A stretch of 33,439 nt of DNA from Cellulomonas fimi (GTDB taxonomy: Bacteria; Actinomycetota; Actinomycetes; Actinomycetales; Cellulomonadaceae): contig NZ_JAPESW010000040.1 of NCBI RefSeq assembly GCF_028527925.1, positions 1-33,439 on the forward strand, written 5' to 3'. The notes under the pieces were generated by a model. It ran no database searches and was not told the DNA's origin. It worked only from the letters and a program-made list of their open reading frames with translations. Below, piece by piece: positions 15,079 through 23,521 of this stretch. A program made the position numbers and the translations under genes. Position 1 is the first letter of the stretch. The number at the start of each line of letters is the position of its first letter.

Positions 15079-16266
15079 GTGCTCCGCATCACCCACGCGA
15101 CCCAGGACTACGCATGGGGGTCACGCACCGCGCTGCACCGGCTCTTCGGGGACGAGACGCCGGAGGTCCTGGCCGAGGCGTGGATGGGGGCGCACGCCGC
15201 CGCGCCGTCACGACCGGTCGACGGCGAGGGCACGCTCGGGGACCTGATCGCGGACGACGTGGCGCACACGCTCGGCGAGGACGTCGTGGCGCGGTTCGGC
15301 CCGTCGCTGCCCTACCTGCTCAAGGTCATCGCGGCCGACAGCCCGCTGTCGCTCCAGGTCCACCCGCACATCGACCGTGCCCGCGAGGGCTTCGCGGAGG
15401 AGGAGGCGGCGGGCATCCCCGTCGACGCCCCGCACCGCAACTACCGCGACCGCAACCACAAGCCGGAGCTCGTCTACGCGCTCACGCACTTCGAGGCGAT
15501 GTGCGGCTTCCGGGCGCCGCGGCGGGCGGCCGAGCTGTTCGCGGGCCTCGACGCGCCGCTCGCGAAGGAGCTGCACGGCGTCCTCGCGGCCGAGCCGACC
15601 GCCGACGGCATCCGCGCGGCGTTCACCCAGCTGCTCGAGCCCGCGACCCGGCCGAGCGCGGCCGAGGTGGGGGAGGTCGCCGCCGCGTGCGGCGCGCGCC
15701 TCGCCGCGGGCTCGCCCTCGCCGCGTGCCGACCGGACGGTCGGCGTCCTGCAGGAGGCGTACCCGGGCGACCCCGGCGTCGTCACGTCGCTGCTGCTCAA
15801 CCCCGTGACGCTGCAGCCGGGCGACGCGATGTTCGTGCCGGCGGGAGGCGTGCACGCGTACCTCAGCGGCGTCGGCGTCGAGGTCATGGCGAGCTCCGAC
15901 AACGTGCTCCGTGCGGGCCTGACGCCCAAGCACGTCGACGTGCCGGAGCTGCTGCGCAACGTCGACTACGTCGCGGCGCCGCCCATCCGCATCGCACCCG
16001 AGGTCTTCCACGGCGCCACCAAGGTGTTCTACGCCCCGGTCGACGACTTCGAGCTCTCGGTCACCGAGATCGCCGACGACGAGGCGCACCCGCTGCCCGG
16101 GCGGGGGCCGCGCATCCTGCTGTGCCTGGAGGGCGCGGTGCAGGTCGACACGCTGCGCGACGGCGCGCTCACGCTCGCACAGGGCGAGGTCGCGTTCGTG
16201 CCGGCCGGCGACGGCTCGCTCACCGTGCGCGGTCGTGGCCGCCTCGTCCAGGCGGACGTGCCCTGA
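15079..16266 (+). CDS. manA: Mannose-6-phosphate isomerase, class I
   Basis: This 395-residue cupin enzyme interconverts fructose 6-phosphate and mannose 6-phosphate, feeding GDP-mannose synthesis. The zinc ligands are visible: Gln93 and His95 in LQVHPH, Glu130 in HKPELVYA, and His259 in PAGGVHAYL. The start motif [10 protein letters not shown] is typical of the family. The GTG at 15079 is chosen for its GGAAGG ribosome site 6 nt upstream. It is divergent from rmlA, so the two sugar-nucleotide genes flank a short control region. With manB at 25745 it supplies mannose 1-phosphate for the glycan locus. Its 3' end faces the methyltransferase at 16313-16951. Confidence 0.95.
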   Translation: MLRITHATQDYAWGSRTALHRLFGDETPEVLAEAWMGAHAAAPSRPVDGEGTLGDLIADDVAHTLGEDVVARFGPSLPYLLKVIAADSPLSLQVHPHIDRAREGFAEEEAAGIPVDAPHRNYRDRNHKPELVYALTHFEAMCGFRAPRRAAELFAGLDAPLAKELHGVLAAEPTADGIRAAFTQLLEPATRPSAAEVGEVAAACGARLAAGSPSPRADRTVGVLQEAYPGDPGVVTSLLLNPVTLQPGDAMFVPAGGVHAYLSGVGVEVMASSDNVLRAGLTPKHVDVPELLRNVDYVAAPPIRIAPEVFHGATKVFYAPVDDFELSVTEIADDEAHPLPGRGPRILLCLEGAVQVDTLRDGALTLAQGEVAFVPAGDGSLTVRGRGRLVQADVP

Positions 16267-16317
16267 CGCGAGCCGCCCGCCGCGTCCCGCCGGGACGGCG
16301 CCCGCTCGACGGTCAGG
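16262..16317. terminator. Possible bidirectional terminator with both stop codons in the outer stem
   Basis: CCTGAC (16262-16267) pairs with GTCAGG (16312-16317); the TGA stops of manA and of the convergent methyltransferase lie inside these arms. An inner hairpin CGTCCC/GGGACG (16283-16288 with 16292-16297) sits in the loop. Individually weak, but it matches the pattern at other convergent pairs. Confidence 0.35.
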
Positions 16318-16951
16318 CGGGCACGTGCGCGCGCAGGGTGAACTCGTTGTAGACGAACACGTGGCCCGCGACGCGCGGGAACGGGAACGAGTACGTGCGG
16401 TCGACGACCAGCCCGAGGTCGTGCGCCAGCTCGACGAGCTCCTCGTGCCGCGCGAACGTCACGTGGGTCGGGTCGCTCCGGTAGCCCCGCTCCTGCGGCG
16501 TGATGAACGCCACCGTGCCGCCGGGGCGGACGAGCGGCACGTAGCGGCCCAGGACGGCGCGCGCGTCGGGCGGGCTCAGGTGCTCGACGAGGTGCGCGGC
16601 GAGCAAGCCGTCGTAGGTGCCGGGTGCGCTGGCGGCGGGGTCCGCGAAGAACTCGTCGACCGTGCGGGCGTCGAGACCGGCGCGACGCGCGATCGCGACC
16701 GAGTAGGGGTTGTGGTCGACGCCCACCGAGCCGGGTCCGAGCGACCGGAGGTTGCGCCCGATCCCGCACCCCACGTCGACGGCCCTCCCGAGGCGCAGGT
16801 GCCGGACGTGCGCCTGGTACACCGCCTGGACGTGCAGGAGGCGCTTCCACCGCACGCCGCTGATCGCCGCGAGCCGCTCGGCGTACGCACGCTGCGCGGT
16901 GGCGTCGCCGACGTCGCGCGCCCCCGTGTCGTCGTGCGGGCGTCCTCCCAT
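16313..16951 (-). CDS. Class I SAM-dependent methyltransferase
   Basis: A 212-residue soluble methyltransferase. Motif I is AVDVGCGIGRN (57-67), the acidic loop is GVDHNPYSVAIAR, and LLAAHLVEHLSPPDARAVL plus VPLVRPGGTVAFITPQERGY follow. The segment SDPTHVTFARHEELVEL recalls the DPTHVRPLHP segment of the larger methyltransferase at 2729-4012, so the substrate may also be a glycan or lipid-linked sugar. It is known as an uncharacterised family; the substrate is not readable. The ATG at 16951 lies 6 nt after TAGGCT, so the mRNA is probably leaderless. The TIGR03089 gene lies 46 nt upstream on the same strand, with its own promoter. Confidence 0.82.
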   Translation of the reverse strand: MGGRPHDDTGARDVGDATAQRAYAERLAAISGVRWKRLLHVQAVYQAHVRHLRLGRAVDVGCGIGRNLRSLGPGSVGVDHNPYSVAIARRAGLDARTVDEFFADPAASAPGTYDGLLAAHLVEHLSPPDARAVLGRYVPLVRPGGTVAFITPQERGYRSDPTHVTFARHEELVELAHDLGLVVDRTYSFPFPRVAGHVFVYNEFTLRAHVPA

Positions 16952-16957
16952 GTCCGC

Positions 16958-16963
16958 AGCCTA
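16958..16963 (-). promoter_or_regulatory. -10 element, leaderless methyltransferase gene
   Basis: TAGGCT read on the minus strand, followed by 6 nt and the ATG at 16951. Confidence 0.5.
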
Positions 16964-16997
16964 GGAATCCGGCGCGCCCCCCGCGACAGGGGCGGGA

Positions 16998-17720
16998 TCA
17001 CACCAGCCGGTCGTCGGTGACGCGCTCCGAGGCCGCGAGCGACTCGCGGCGGCCGGGGTCGGCCCTGAGCGCGTCCGCGGCCTGCTCGGACGCGAGCACG
17101 AGCGACCCGCCGGCGGCGAGGACCGCGACGGCGGCGAGGAGCGCCCGTGCGTCGCCCCGCGCTCCAGCGGCCGTCAGGACCCGGTCGGCGCCCTCGGGCG
17201 CGTGGGCGAGCAGCTCCGCGTGGGTGAGGGTGCGCTCGCCGTCGGCGAGCGCGGCGGACCCCGGCTGGACGGCGGGGACCCACCCGAGCGCGTCGCCGTA
17301 CGTCATGACGGCCGCGGCCGCGTCGATCGCGCGCGGCGGCAGGGGGTCGGGGAACCGGCGGGCGAGCGCGGGCAGCGCGACGGCGACGACCCCGGGCGCG
17401 GACGTCGCCGCCGCGGGGCGGTCGGTGACGACCACGTCCGCCGTCCCCACGACGCCCAGGTGAACGCACGCGCCGGCGCGCCAGGCGGCGAGCGCCCAGA
17501 CGAGGGTCCTCCAGTGGCCCGGCAGGTCGACCGCGACGACCGTCCCGGGAGCCGCGTCGAGCTCCTCGACGAGCAGGTTCGTCGTCTTGTTGACCCAGTT
17601 CTCGAGCACCGCGCCGGAGAGCTCGACGCGCTCGCCGTCGTCGCCGTACCAGGTGATGCGCGGTCTGCCCGGATCGCGGGTCAGGAGGGTCATCAGGTCG
17701 GTGATGGTCGTCGCTGGCAC
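16998..17720 (-). CDS. TIGR03089 family protein (truncated acyl-CoA synthetase-like)
   Basis: A 240-residue protein of an actinobacteria-specific family that resembles the N-terminal part of AMP-binding acyl-CoA synthetases but lacks their catalytic C-terminal half. Visible traits are RITWYGDDGERVELSGAVLE, NWVNKTTNLLVEEL and VAVDLPGHWRTLVWALAAW. From memory, the M. tuberculosis member Rv3268 also sits near whiB2, wbbL1 and manB, which fits this neighbourhood. The GTG at 17720 is chosen because TACTGT ends 6 nt upstream (leaderless) and homologues begin at this point; an in-frame start at 17753 would lie upstream of that promoter. The biochemical role is unknown. Confidence 0.82.
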   Translation of the reverse strand: MPATTITDLMTLLTRDPGRPRITWYGDDGERVELSGAVLENWVNKTTNLLVEELDAAPGTVVAVDLPGHWRTLVWALAAWRAGACVHLGVVGTADVVVTDRPAAATSAPGVVAVALPALARRFPDPLPPRAIDAAAAVMTYGDALGWVPAVQPGSAALADGERTLTHAELLAHAPEGADRVLTAAGARGDARALLAAVAVLAAGGSLVLASEQAADALRADPGRRESLAASERVTDDRLV

Positions 17721-17726
17721 CGTGCC

Positions 17727-17732
17727 ACAGTA
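17727..17732 (-). promoter_or_regulatory. -10 element, leaderless TIGR03089 gene
   Basis: TACTGT read on the minus strand, followed by 6 nt and the GTG at 17720. Confidence 0.5.
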
Positions 17733-17805
17733 GGCGCGACACGCCGTCTTCACCCGTGTGCCACAAGTTCACCCCGACATATCCGGGCAACTACCACGGC
17801 TCGGC

Positions 17806-17834
17806 TTGACGCCCTCGAACGACACGCGTGTAAT
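17806..17834 (+). promoter_or_regulatory. whiB promoter, near-consensus -35 and -10
   Basis: TTGACG (17806-17811), a 17-nt spacer and TGTAAT (17829-17834) differ from the vegetative consensus by one base each. This is the most consensus-like promoter in the window and gives a leader of about 100 nt before the whiB ATG. A GACAC pentamer (17821-17825), the core reported for WhiA sites, lies in the spacer. The surrounding 100 bp are clearly less GC-rich than the rest. Confidence 0.65.
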
Positions 17835-17850
17835 TCCTGAGAAGAGATTC

Positions 17851-17904
17851 ATGCGCGAGCACCACCACGCGGCGTCCTCCGGGAGCCGCTCTGCCGAGCC
17901 TTGA
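17851..17904 (+). CDS. Putative 17-codon leader peptide in the whiB 5' UTR
   Basis: An ATG at 17851 opens a frame reading MREHHHAASSGSRSAEP and stops with TGA at 17902-17904, 35 nt before the whiB ATG. A GA-rich stretch (GAGAAGAG) lies 4 nt upstream as a weak ribosome site, and the predicted transcript start (about 17841) is upstream of it. Three consecutive histidine codons could allow translation-dependent control. Chance occurrence cannot be excluded; there is no homology evidence. Confidence 0.2.
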   Translation: MREHHHAASSGSRSAEP

Positions 17905-17939
17905 ACGAACCGCACGAAAGACCCGCACGGAGGCACGCC

Positions 17940-18269
17940 ATGTGGAACCTGCTCGACGACGACGACGAGACCTTCCCGAGCGACGCCCGTAAGCCCGCGG
18001 AGCCCGCGTCGAACGTGCTGTCGCTGTTCGGTGCGCCCGAGGACGACGGCCCGATGGGCTGGCAGGAGCGCGCGCTGTGCGCGCAGACCGACCCCGAGGC
18101 GTTCTTCCCCGAGAAGGGCGGCTCGACCCGCGAGGCGAAGCGTGTGTGCACCGGGTGCGACGTCCGCTCGGAGTGCCTCGAGTACGCGCTCGCGAACGAC
18201 GAGCGCTTCGGCATCTGGGGTGGTCTGTCCGAGCGTGAGCGCCGCAAGCTGAAGCGCCGGGTCGTCTGA
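17940..18269 (+). CDS. whiB: WhiB-family iron-sulfur transcription factor (WhiB/WhiB2 type)
   Basis: A 109-residue regulator with the four cysteines that hold a [4Fe-4S] cluster (Cys47, Cys70, Cys73, Cys79), the turn GIWGG (91-95) and the basic DNA-contact end ERERRKLKRR. The core WQERALCAQTDPEAFFPEKG is near identical to Streptomyces WhiB and mycobacterial WhiB2 (WhmD), which control cell division and septation. The first 40 residues are an acidic extension. The ATG at 17940 has a GGAGG site 7-8 nt upstream; the in-frame TTG at 17901 lacks support. It is driven by a strong promoter with a long leader. Whether it controls the nearby glycan genes is unknown. Confidence 0.95.
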   Translation: MWNLLDDDDETFPSDARKPAEPASNVLSLFGAPEDDGPMGWQERALCAQTDPEAFFPEKGGSTREAKRVCTGCDVRSECLEYALANDERFGIWGGLSERERRKLKRRVV

Positions 18270-18305
18270 CGCGTGTCGGTCGAGGGGTTCGCGGACCCCG
18301 GACGG

Positions 18306-18311
18306 CAGGAT
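18306..18311 (+). promoter_or_regulatory. Possible -10 element of the GT2 gene
   Basis: CAGGAT lies 9 nt before the ATG at 18321, in the 51-nt gap after whiB. It is weaker than the other leaderless-type elements because the first base is C. Read-through from whiB is an alternative. Confidence 0.3.
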
Positions 18312-18320
18312 GGCCCGAGC

Positions 18321-21300
18321 ATGACCGAGACCCTCCCGCCCGTGGACGCGCCCACGACCACCGCACCCCTCCCGGTGACGACACCGGTGACGGCGGTCGT
18401 CGTGACCCGGGGCCGGACGCGTTACCTGGACGACGCGCTCGCGGCCCTCGCCGCGTCGACCCGTCGTCCGGCACGGGTGCTGCTGGTCGACGTCGCCCCG
18501 GACCCTGAGGTCGGGGGCGCGCTGGACGACGCCTTCGCCCGGCAGGCCGGCTCGCCGCGTCCGCAGCTGCGCACCGTGCACGTCCCGGGCGCGCGGACCT
18601 TCGGGCACGCGGTGCGCGCGGCGCTCGCGGACCCGCTCGTGCGCGCCGACGGCCCGCCGTCCACCTGGCTGTGGCTCCTGCACGACGACAGCGCCCCCGC
18701 ACCCGACGCGCTCGCCGAGCTCGTGCGCGCCGTCGGGCACGCGCGCTCGGTGGCCGTCGCGGGCGTCAAGCAGCGCACGTGGACCGACCCCGAGCGGCTG
18801 CTCGAGGTGGGGCTGCGGACGTCCCCCGCAGGACGACGGCTCACCGACGTCGCCCCGGGCGAGCTCGACCAGGGTCAGCTCGACGCGCGCGAGGACGTGC
18901 TGGGCGTGGGCCTCGTCGGCGCGCTCGTGCGGCGCGACGTGTGGGACGAGCTCGACGGCCCCGACCCGGCGCTCGGCCCGTTCGGCGACGGCGAGGACCT
19001 GTCGCGTCGTGCGCGCCTCGCGGGGCACCGCGTCGTCGTCGTGCCCGCAGCCGTCGTCCGCCACGCACAGGCGACGTACCTCGGTCTGCGTGGGCAGGAG
19101 GGCCAGCCCGTCGACCGCGACGGCGACGGCCTCGACGACGCGGGCGACCCGCACCGCTCGTACGCCGCGCGGCGCCGCGCGGCGGTGCACCGGCACCTGG
19201 CCGCCGTGCCGCTGCCGTGGCTGCCGTGCGCGGCTCTGCTGTTCCTCGCGGCGGGCCTGCTCCGCTCGCTCGTGCGGCTGGGCGCGAAGCAGCCGGGTCT
19301 CGCGGTCGACGAGCTGCGCGCGCCGGTCGCGGCGCTGCTGCGTCCGGACGCGGTCGCGCGGGCGCGTGCCCGGGCCCGACGGACGCGCCGGTTGCCGCGG
19401 CGCACCCTGCGGCCCCTGCAGGCGCGCTGGCGGGACGTCTGGGCGCTCGACCGCGACCGGCGGCTCGCGCGTGCGGAGGCCCGCCGGGTCGTGCGCGCGC
19501 CGAGCGAGCTCGAGCTGCGTGAGCTCGCGGCCCTGGCGTCGCGTCGCCGCGTGACGCTCGTGGTGCTGGTCGTCGCGTTCGCGCTGGTCACGGCCGTCGC
19601 GCTGGGCCCGCTCGTGAGCGCGGCCGCGGGCGGCGCCTCGCTCGTGGGTGGCGCGCTGCTGGCCGCGGGCGCCGACCTCGGGGACCTGTGGCGGTCCGCG
19701 ACGTCGGGGTGGGTCGCGGGCGGGCTGGGTGCCCCCGGCCCCGCGGACCCGCTGCTGGGTCTCCTGCTGGTGCCGAGCACGCTCGCGGCGGGGCACACCG
19801 CCCCCGCCGTCGCGGCGCTGCTGCTCGGCGGCGTGCTCCTGTCGGGGCTCGGCGCCTGGGCCGCCGCGGGGGCGGCGACCCGGTCGGTCGGGGCGCGCGC
19901 CTGGGCCGCCGTGGTCTGGGCGGCCGCCCCGATGCTCCTGCTCGCGGTCGGCGACGGCCGCCTCGGGCCGGTGCTCGCGCACGCCGCGCTGCCGTGGGTC
20001 GCGCTCGGCCTCGTCCGAGCGGCCGGCGTGCAGCGCGTCGACCAGGTGCTCTCGGGCCTCGCGACCGCGCGCCGCGCCGAGGACGACGACGAGGCGGACC
20101 CGGCGGACGTCGAGACGCCCGTGCGCGGCGTCCCCGCGGTGCCGACCGTGCCGACGCAGCGCGTCGCACCGGCACCGGCTGCACCGGTCGGTGCCCGCGT
20201 GGACGGAGCTCCCGACGCCCCCGGCCTGGTCGGGGCGCCCGACCCCACCGGGTCCCTGACCGCGGCGGCGGCCGCGGCGCTCGCCTTCGCGGTCGTGGTC
20301 GCGGCGTCGCCGTCGCTCCTGGTCCCGGGCACGCTCGCCGTCCTGCTCGTCGCGCTCGCGGTGCCGCGCCGTCGTGGGCGCCTGCTCCTGGTGCCCGTGC
20401 CCGCGGTGGTCGTCGCGGGCCCGCTCCTGGTGGCGGCGCTCACGCGTGGGCTCGCGGGCTGGCGCCTCGTGCTCGCCGACCCCGGCCTGCCGCTCGCGTC
20501 GACGGCCGCCGCCCCGGTCGCCCGGCTGCTCGGAGTCCCCGCCGACGCGGGCGCGCTCGTGCCCGACGCGCTCGGCGGCACGCTCGCCGACGCGTGGCCG
20601 TTCCTGCCCGGAGGCGCACTGGTGCTGCTGGCCACGCTCGCGCTGCTCCGCGGCCGGCCGGTCGCGCGGGGCGTGCGCGTCGCGTGGCTCGTCACGGCGC
20701 TCGGCCTCGCGGGTGCGACCGTGAGTGCCGCGGTGGCGGTGGGCGTCGACGGGCCGACCGCGGTGCACGGCTGGGCCGGCCCGACCCTGTCGCTCGCGTG
20801 GGCCGGCCTGCTCGCCGCGTCGCTGCTCGGCGCCGACCGGTTGCGCGAGCGCCTCGCCGCCGCGTCCTTCGGCTGGCGGCAGCCGCTCGCCGCGCTCCTG
20901 ACGGCCGTCGCGGTGCTCGCGCCGCTCGCGGTGCTCGGCGGCTGGACGTGGCAGGCGCGCGAGGGCGACGCGGTCGTGCTGCGCGCTCAGGAGCGCGCGG
21001 TCGTGCCGGCCGTCGGTCAGCAGGCGCAGACGTCGCCGCTCGCGTCCCGCGTGCTCGCGGTCGAGGTCCGGGGGAGCGGCGACGACGAGCCGCTCGCGAC
21101 GTGGCAGCTCATGCGCGCCGACGGGCCGCAGCTGGACGAGGTCGCCGCCGCCACGTCGACGCGTGCGCTCACCGGCGACCTCGACGCGCCGCAGGTGCGC
21201 AGCGCGGACCCCGCGACGCAGGAGGTCGACGCGCTCGTCGCACGGCTCGTCACGGCGTCCGGGGGTGACGTCGCGGGTGAGCTCGCGGCCCTCGCCGTCG

Positions 21301-21848
21301 CGGACGTCCTGGTGCCCGCCCTGCCCGACGCGGTGCGGACCGACCGTGCCGAGCGCGCGCTGCGCGACGACCTCGTGTCGCGCCTGGACTCGACGCCGGG
21401 CCTCGAGCGCGTGACGCAGACGCCCGCCGGGACCCTCTGGCGGGTCCGGGCCACGGCCGACGCCGGGCAGGTCGCACCCGTCGTGGTGCCGTCGTGGGCC
21501 CGGCTCGTGCCGGCCGGCTCCGACGTGCGCGACGTCACCGTCGCCGCGGTCGCCGTGGCGGCCGACGACCGCACGGTCGACGCGACCGTCCCTGCGGGGG
21601 CCGCGCAGCGCGTCCTCGTCCTCGCCGAGCGCGCGGACCCGCGGTGGCGCGCGTGGCTCGACGGGACGCCGCTGCGCGCGGTCGACACCGGGTGGCGCCA
21701 GGGCTTCGAGGTCCCCGCGGACGGCGGCCGGCTCGTCGTCCGGTACGACGCACCCGACCGTGCGCCGTGGCTCGCGGTGCAGGGCGCCGTGCTGGTCGTC
21801 ACGCTGCTCCTCGCGCTGCCCGTGCGACGCCGGCGGGTGACCGCATGA
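18321..21848 (+). CDS. Giant GT2 glycosyltransferase fused to a multi-span membrane protein
   Basis: This 1175-residue protein has an N-terminal cytosolic GT2 domain (about 22-290) with VTAVVVTRGRTRYLDDALAA, an acidic donor motif LHDDSAPAPDAL (Asp122, Asp123) and GDGEDLSRRARLAGHRVVVV. From about 300 onward there are many hydrophobic segments, at least ten, then a large probably extracytoplasmic domain (about 880-1140), and a last span (AVLVVTLLLALPV) with a basic end. It should add a sugar and anchor or move a lipid-linked product; the substrate is unknown. The ATG at 18321 is preferred; an in-frame GTG at 18273 abuts the whiB stop. The stop overlaps the DUF5719 start (ATGA), implying a joint function. 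Confidence 0.85.
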   Translation: MTETLPPVDAPTTTAPLPVTTPVTAVVVTRGRTRYLDDALAALAASTRRPARVLLVDVAPDPEVGGALDDAFARQAGSPRPQLRTVHVPGARTFGHAVRAALADPLVRADGPPSTWLWLLHDDSAPAPDALAELVRAVGHARSVAVAGVKQRTWTDPERLLEVGLRTSPAGRRLTDVAPGELDQGQLDAREDVLGVGLVGALVRRDVWDELDGPDPALGPFGDGEDLSRRARLAGHRVVVVPAAVVRHAQATYLGLRGQEGQPVDRDGDGLDDAGDPHRSYAARRRAAVHRHLAAVPLPWLPCAALLFLAAGLLRSLVRLGAKQPGLAVDELRAPVAALLRPDAVARARARARRTRRLPRRTLRPLQARWRDVWALDRDRRLARAEARRVVRAPSELELRELAALASRRRVTLVVLVVAFALVTAVALGPLVSAAAGGASLVGGALLAAGADLGDLWRSATSGWVAGGLGAPGPADPLLGLLLVPSTLAAGHTAPAVAALLLGGVLLSGLGAWAAAGAATRSVGARAWAAVVWAAAPMLLLAVGDGRLGPVLAHAALPWVALGLVRAAGVQRVDQVLSGLATARRAEDDDEADPADVETPVRGVPAVPTVPTQRVAPAPAAPVGARVDGAPDAPGLVGAPDPTGSLTAAAAAALAFAVVVAASPSLLVPGTLAVLLVALAVPRRRGRLLLVPVPAVVVAGPLLVAALTRGLAGWRLVLADPGLPLASTAAAPVARLLGVPADAGALVPDALGGTLADAWPFLPGGALVLLATLALLRGRPVARGVRVAWLVTALGLAGATVSAAVAVGVDGPTAVHGWAGPTLSLAWAGLLAASLLGADRLRERLAAASFGWRQPLAALLTAVAVLAPLAVLGGWTWQAREGDAVVLRAQERAVVPAVGQQAQTSPLASRVLAVEVRGSGDDEPLATWQLMRADGPQLDEVAAATSTRALTGDLDAPQVRSADPATQEVDALVARLVTASGGDVAGELAALAVADVLVPALPDAVRTDRAERALRDDLVSRLDSTPGLERVTQTPAGTLWRVRATADAGQVAPVVVPSWARLVPAGSDVRDVTVAAVAVAADDRTVDATVPAGAAQRVLVLAERADPRWRAWLDGTPLRAVDTGWRQGFEVPADGGRLVVRYDAPDRAPWLAVQGAVLVVTLLLALPVRRRRVTA

Positions 21849-23497
21849 CCGCCGGGACCGAGCCCGCCGCCGTGGACGGAGGCGCGGTGAACCGGGGCGC
21901 CGTCTGGCGCGGCCGGCTCGTGCGCGCGGGGTCCGGGCTCGTGGTCGCGGGTGCCGTCGCGGCGGTGGTCGTCGGGGGCGGCGTCGTCCCCGGGACGGCC
22001 GTCGACGGCCTCGGCCCGTCGTCCGTGCCGGTCCCGCCCGCCGCGACGACCCTGGTGTGCGCGGGCCCTCTGCTGCTGCCCGACGACGTCGGTCGCGGCG
22101 ACTCCGCGTTCGACCCGACCCCGGTCGACCCGGTGCCGAGCGTCTCCGTCGCGTCGTCGACCCCCGGCCCGGGCACCGTGACGACGCTGGACGGCGCGCA
22201 GACGCTCGCCCGGCTCGACGCCGGCGACGAGGCGGTCACCGTGGGCCAGGTCCCGGCGCCGCTCGTCGTGCGGGCCGAGCCCGGCGACACCGCGCCTGCG
22301 CGGGTCGGTGCCGTGAGCAGCGGCCTCGTCACGGCAGGGGATCTCCGCGGGCTGTCCGCGGCGTCCTGCCAGCACCCGACCGCCGACGCGTGGCTCGTGG
22401 GTGGTGCGACGGACCTCACGAGCACCGCGCAGCTCGTCCTCACGAACGCCGGCAGCACGCCTGCCGAGGTGGGCGTCGAGGTGTGGGGCCCGTCGGGTGC
22501 CGTGGACCTCACGGGTGAGCGCTACCTCGTGGCCCCCGGCGCGCAGCGCGTCGTCGCGGTGGGCGGGATCGCCGCCGAGCAGCGCCGCCTGGTCGTGCAC
22601 GTCGCGACGACGGGCGGCCGCGTCGCCGTGCACCTGCAGGACTCCGCGCTCGACGGGTTCACGCCCGCCGGGACCGACCTCGTGGTGCCCGGCGAGGCAC
22701 CCGCACGGCGTCAGGTCGTGCCCGGGGTGTCGGTCGTGGCGAGCGAGGTCGGCGACGAGGACGCGGGGGCCCTGCGGCTGCTCGTCCCGGGTGACGCGAC
22801 CGCCGCGGCGTCCGTGTCGGTGCTCGGTCCGGACGGCCCCACCGCGCTGCCCGGTGCGGAGTCCGTCGAGCTGCGGCCCGGCGAGGTCACCGACGTCCCG
22901 CTCGGCGGGCTCGCCGCGGGCACGTACACGCTCCTGGTCGACGCGGACCAGCCCGTCGTCGCGGCCGCGGTCGTGACCCGGCCGGGCACGCCGGGCGAGC
23001 TCGACGACGTGCCCAGCCGCGAGCGCGCGTGGGCGGCGTCGTCCTCGCCCGCGGACGGCGGCGTCGCGGTGCTGCCCGCCGGCACCTCCGGGACGCTCAC
23101 GCTCGCGGGGCTGCCCGCGCGGGGGAGCGCGGCCGACTCGGTCGACGGCGGCGGCGAGACGACCGCGACGGTCCGGCTGCTGGGTGACGACGGCCGCGTC
23201 GTGGGCGAGCGGCGCGTCTCCGTGCCGGTCGGGACGACGGGCGCGTGGTCGCTCGAGGCCCTGGTGGTGGGCGACGGCCTCGTCACGCCGAGCACCGCGC
23301 TCGCAGCGCCGACGGGCGAGCCGGTCGTGCGGGCGGTCGACCTGGTCGTGGACGAGGGGGACGACGTCGCGTGGTCGCTGGTCGCGGAGGCGGCGCGACC
23401 CGACGGCACGTTCGTCTCGGTCCTGCGCCCCGTCCCGGCGCTCGTGCGGGCGCCGGACGTCGCGGTGCAGCCGGACCCGCGGATCGGCACACGCTGA
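21845..23497 (+). CDS. DUF5719 family secreted or membrane-anchored protein
   Basis: A 550-residue protein with one N-terminal membrane span (about 30-50, LVVAGAVAAVVVGGGVV), probably an uncleaved anchor, followed by an extracytoplasmic beta-rich region. It has repeated immunoglobulin-like stretches, for example TSTAQLVLTNAGSTPAEVGV and TYTLLVDADQPVVAAAVVT. There are few cysteines (TLVCAGP, SASCQHP), which could pair. DUF5719 is an actinobacterial family without known function. The ATG at 21845 overlaps the GT2 stop by ATGA, so the pair is translationally coupled, and the extracytoplasmic part may work with the outer domain of the GT2 protein. Its stop lies inside a bidirectional terminator. 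Confidence 0.8.
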   Translation: MTAGTEPAAVDGGAVNRGAVWRGRLVRAGSGLVVAGAVAAVVVGGGVVPGTAVDGLGPSSVPVPPAATTLVCAGPLLLPDDVGRGDSAFDPTPVDPVPSVSVASSTPGPGTVTTLDGAQTLARLDAGDEAVTVGQVPAPLVVRAEPGDTAPARVGAVSSGLVTAGDLRGLSAASCQHPTADAWLVGGATDLTSTAQLVLTNAGSTPAEVGVEVWGPSGAVDLTGERYLVAPGAQRVVAVGGIAAEQRRLVVHVATTGGRVAVHLQDSALDGFTPAGTDLVVPGEAPARRQVVPGVSVVASEVGDEDAGALRLLVPGDATAAASVSVLGPDGPTALPGAESVELRPGEVTDVPLGGLAAGTYTLLVDADQPVVAAAVVTRPGTPGELDDVPSRERAWAASSSPADGGVAVLPAGTSGTLTLAGLPARGSAADSVDGGGETTATVRLLGDDGRVVGERRVSVPVGTTGAWSLEALVVGDGLVTPSTALAAPTGEPVVRAVDLVVDEGDDVAWSLVAEAARPDGTFVSVLRPVPALVRAPDVAVQPDPRIGTR

Positions 23498-23521
23498 CGC
23501 CCGCCGCGGCGCGTCAGCGTG
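23490..23521. terminator. Bidirectional terminator, 11-bp perfect stem carrying both stop codons
   Basis: CACGCTGACGC (23490-23500) pairs perfectly with GCGTCAGCGTG (23511-23521), with a 10-nt loop. The TGA of the DUF5719 gene (23495-23497) and the TGA of the convergent rhamnosyltransferase gene (23514-23516) both lie inside the arms. Confidence 0.7.

Noticed and set aside
18273..18320. GTG at 18273 as start of the giant GT2 protein
   Set aside because: It lies only 3 nt after the whiB stop with no ribosome site, and the added residues are not GT2-like. It is not excluded if the mRNA is shared with whiB.
17769..20768. Nearly 1000-codon minus-strand frame opposite whiB and the GT2 gene
   Set aside because: It crosses the whiB promoter and whiB itself and has the R/D/E/H composition of a shadow. 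WhiB cysteines and the GT2 motifs fix the coding strand.
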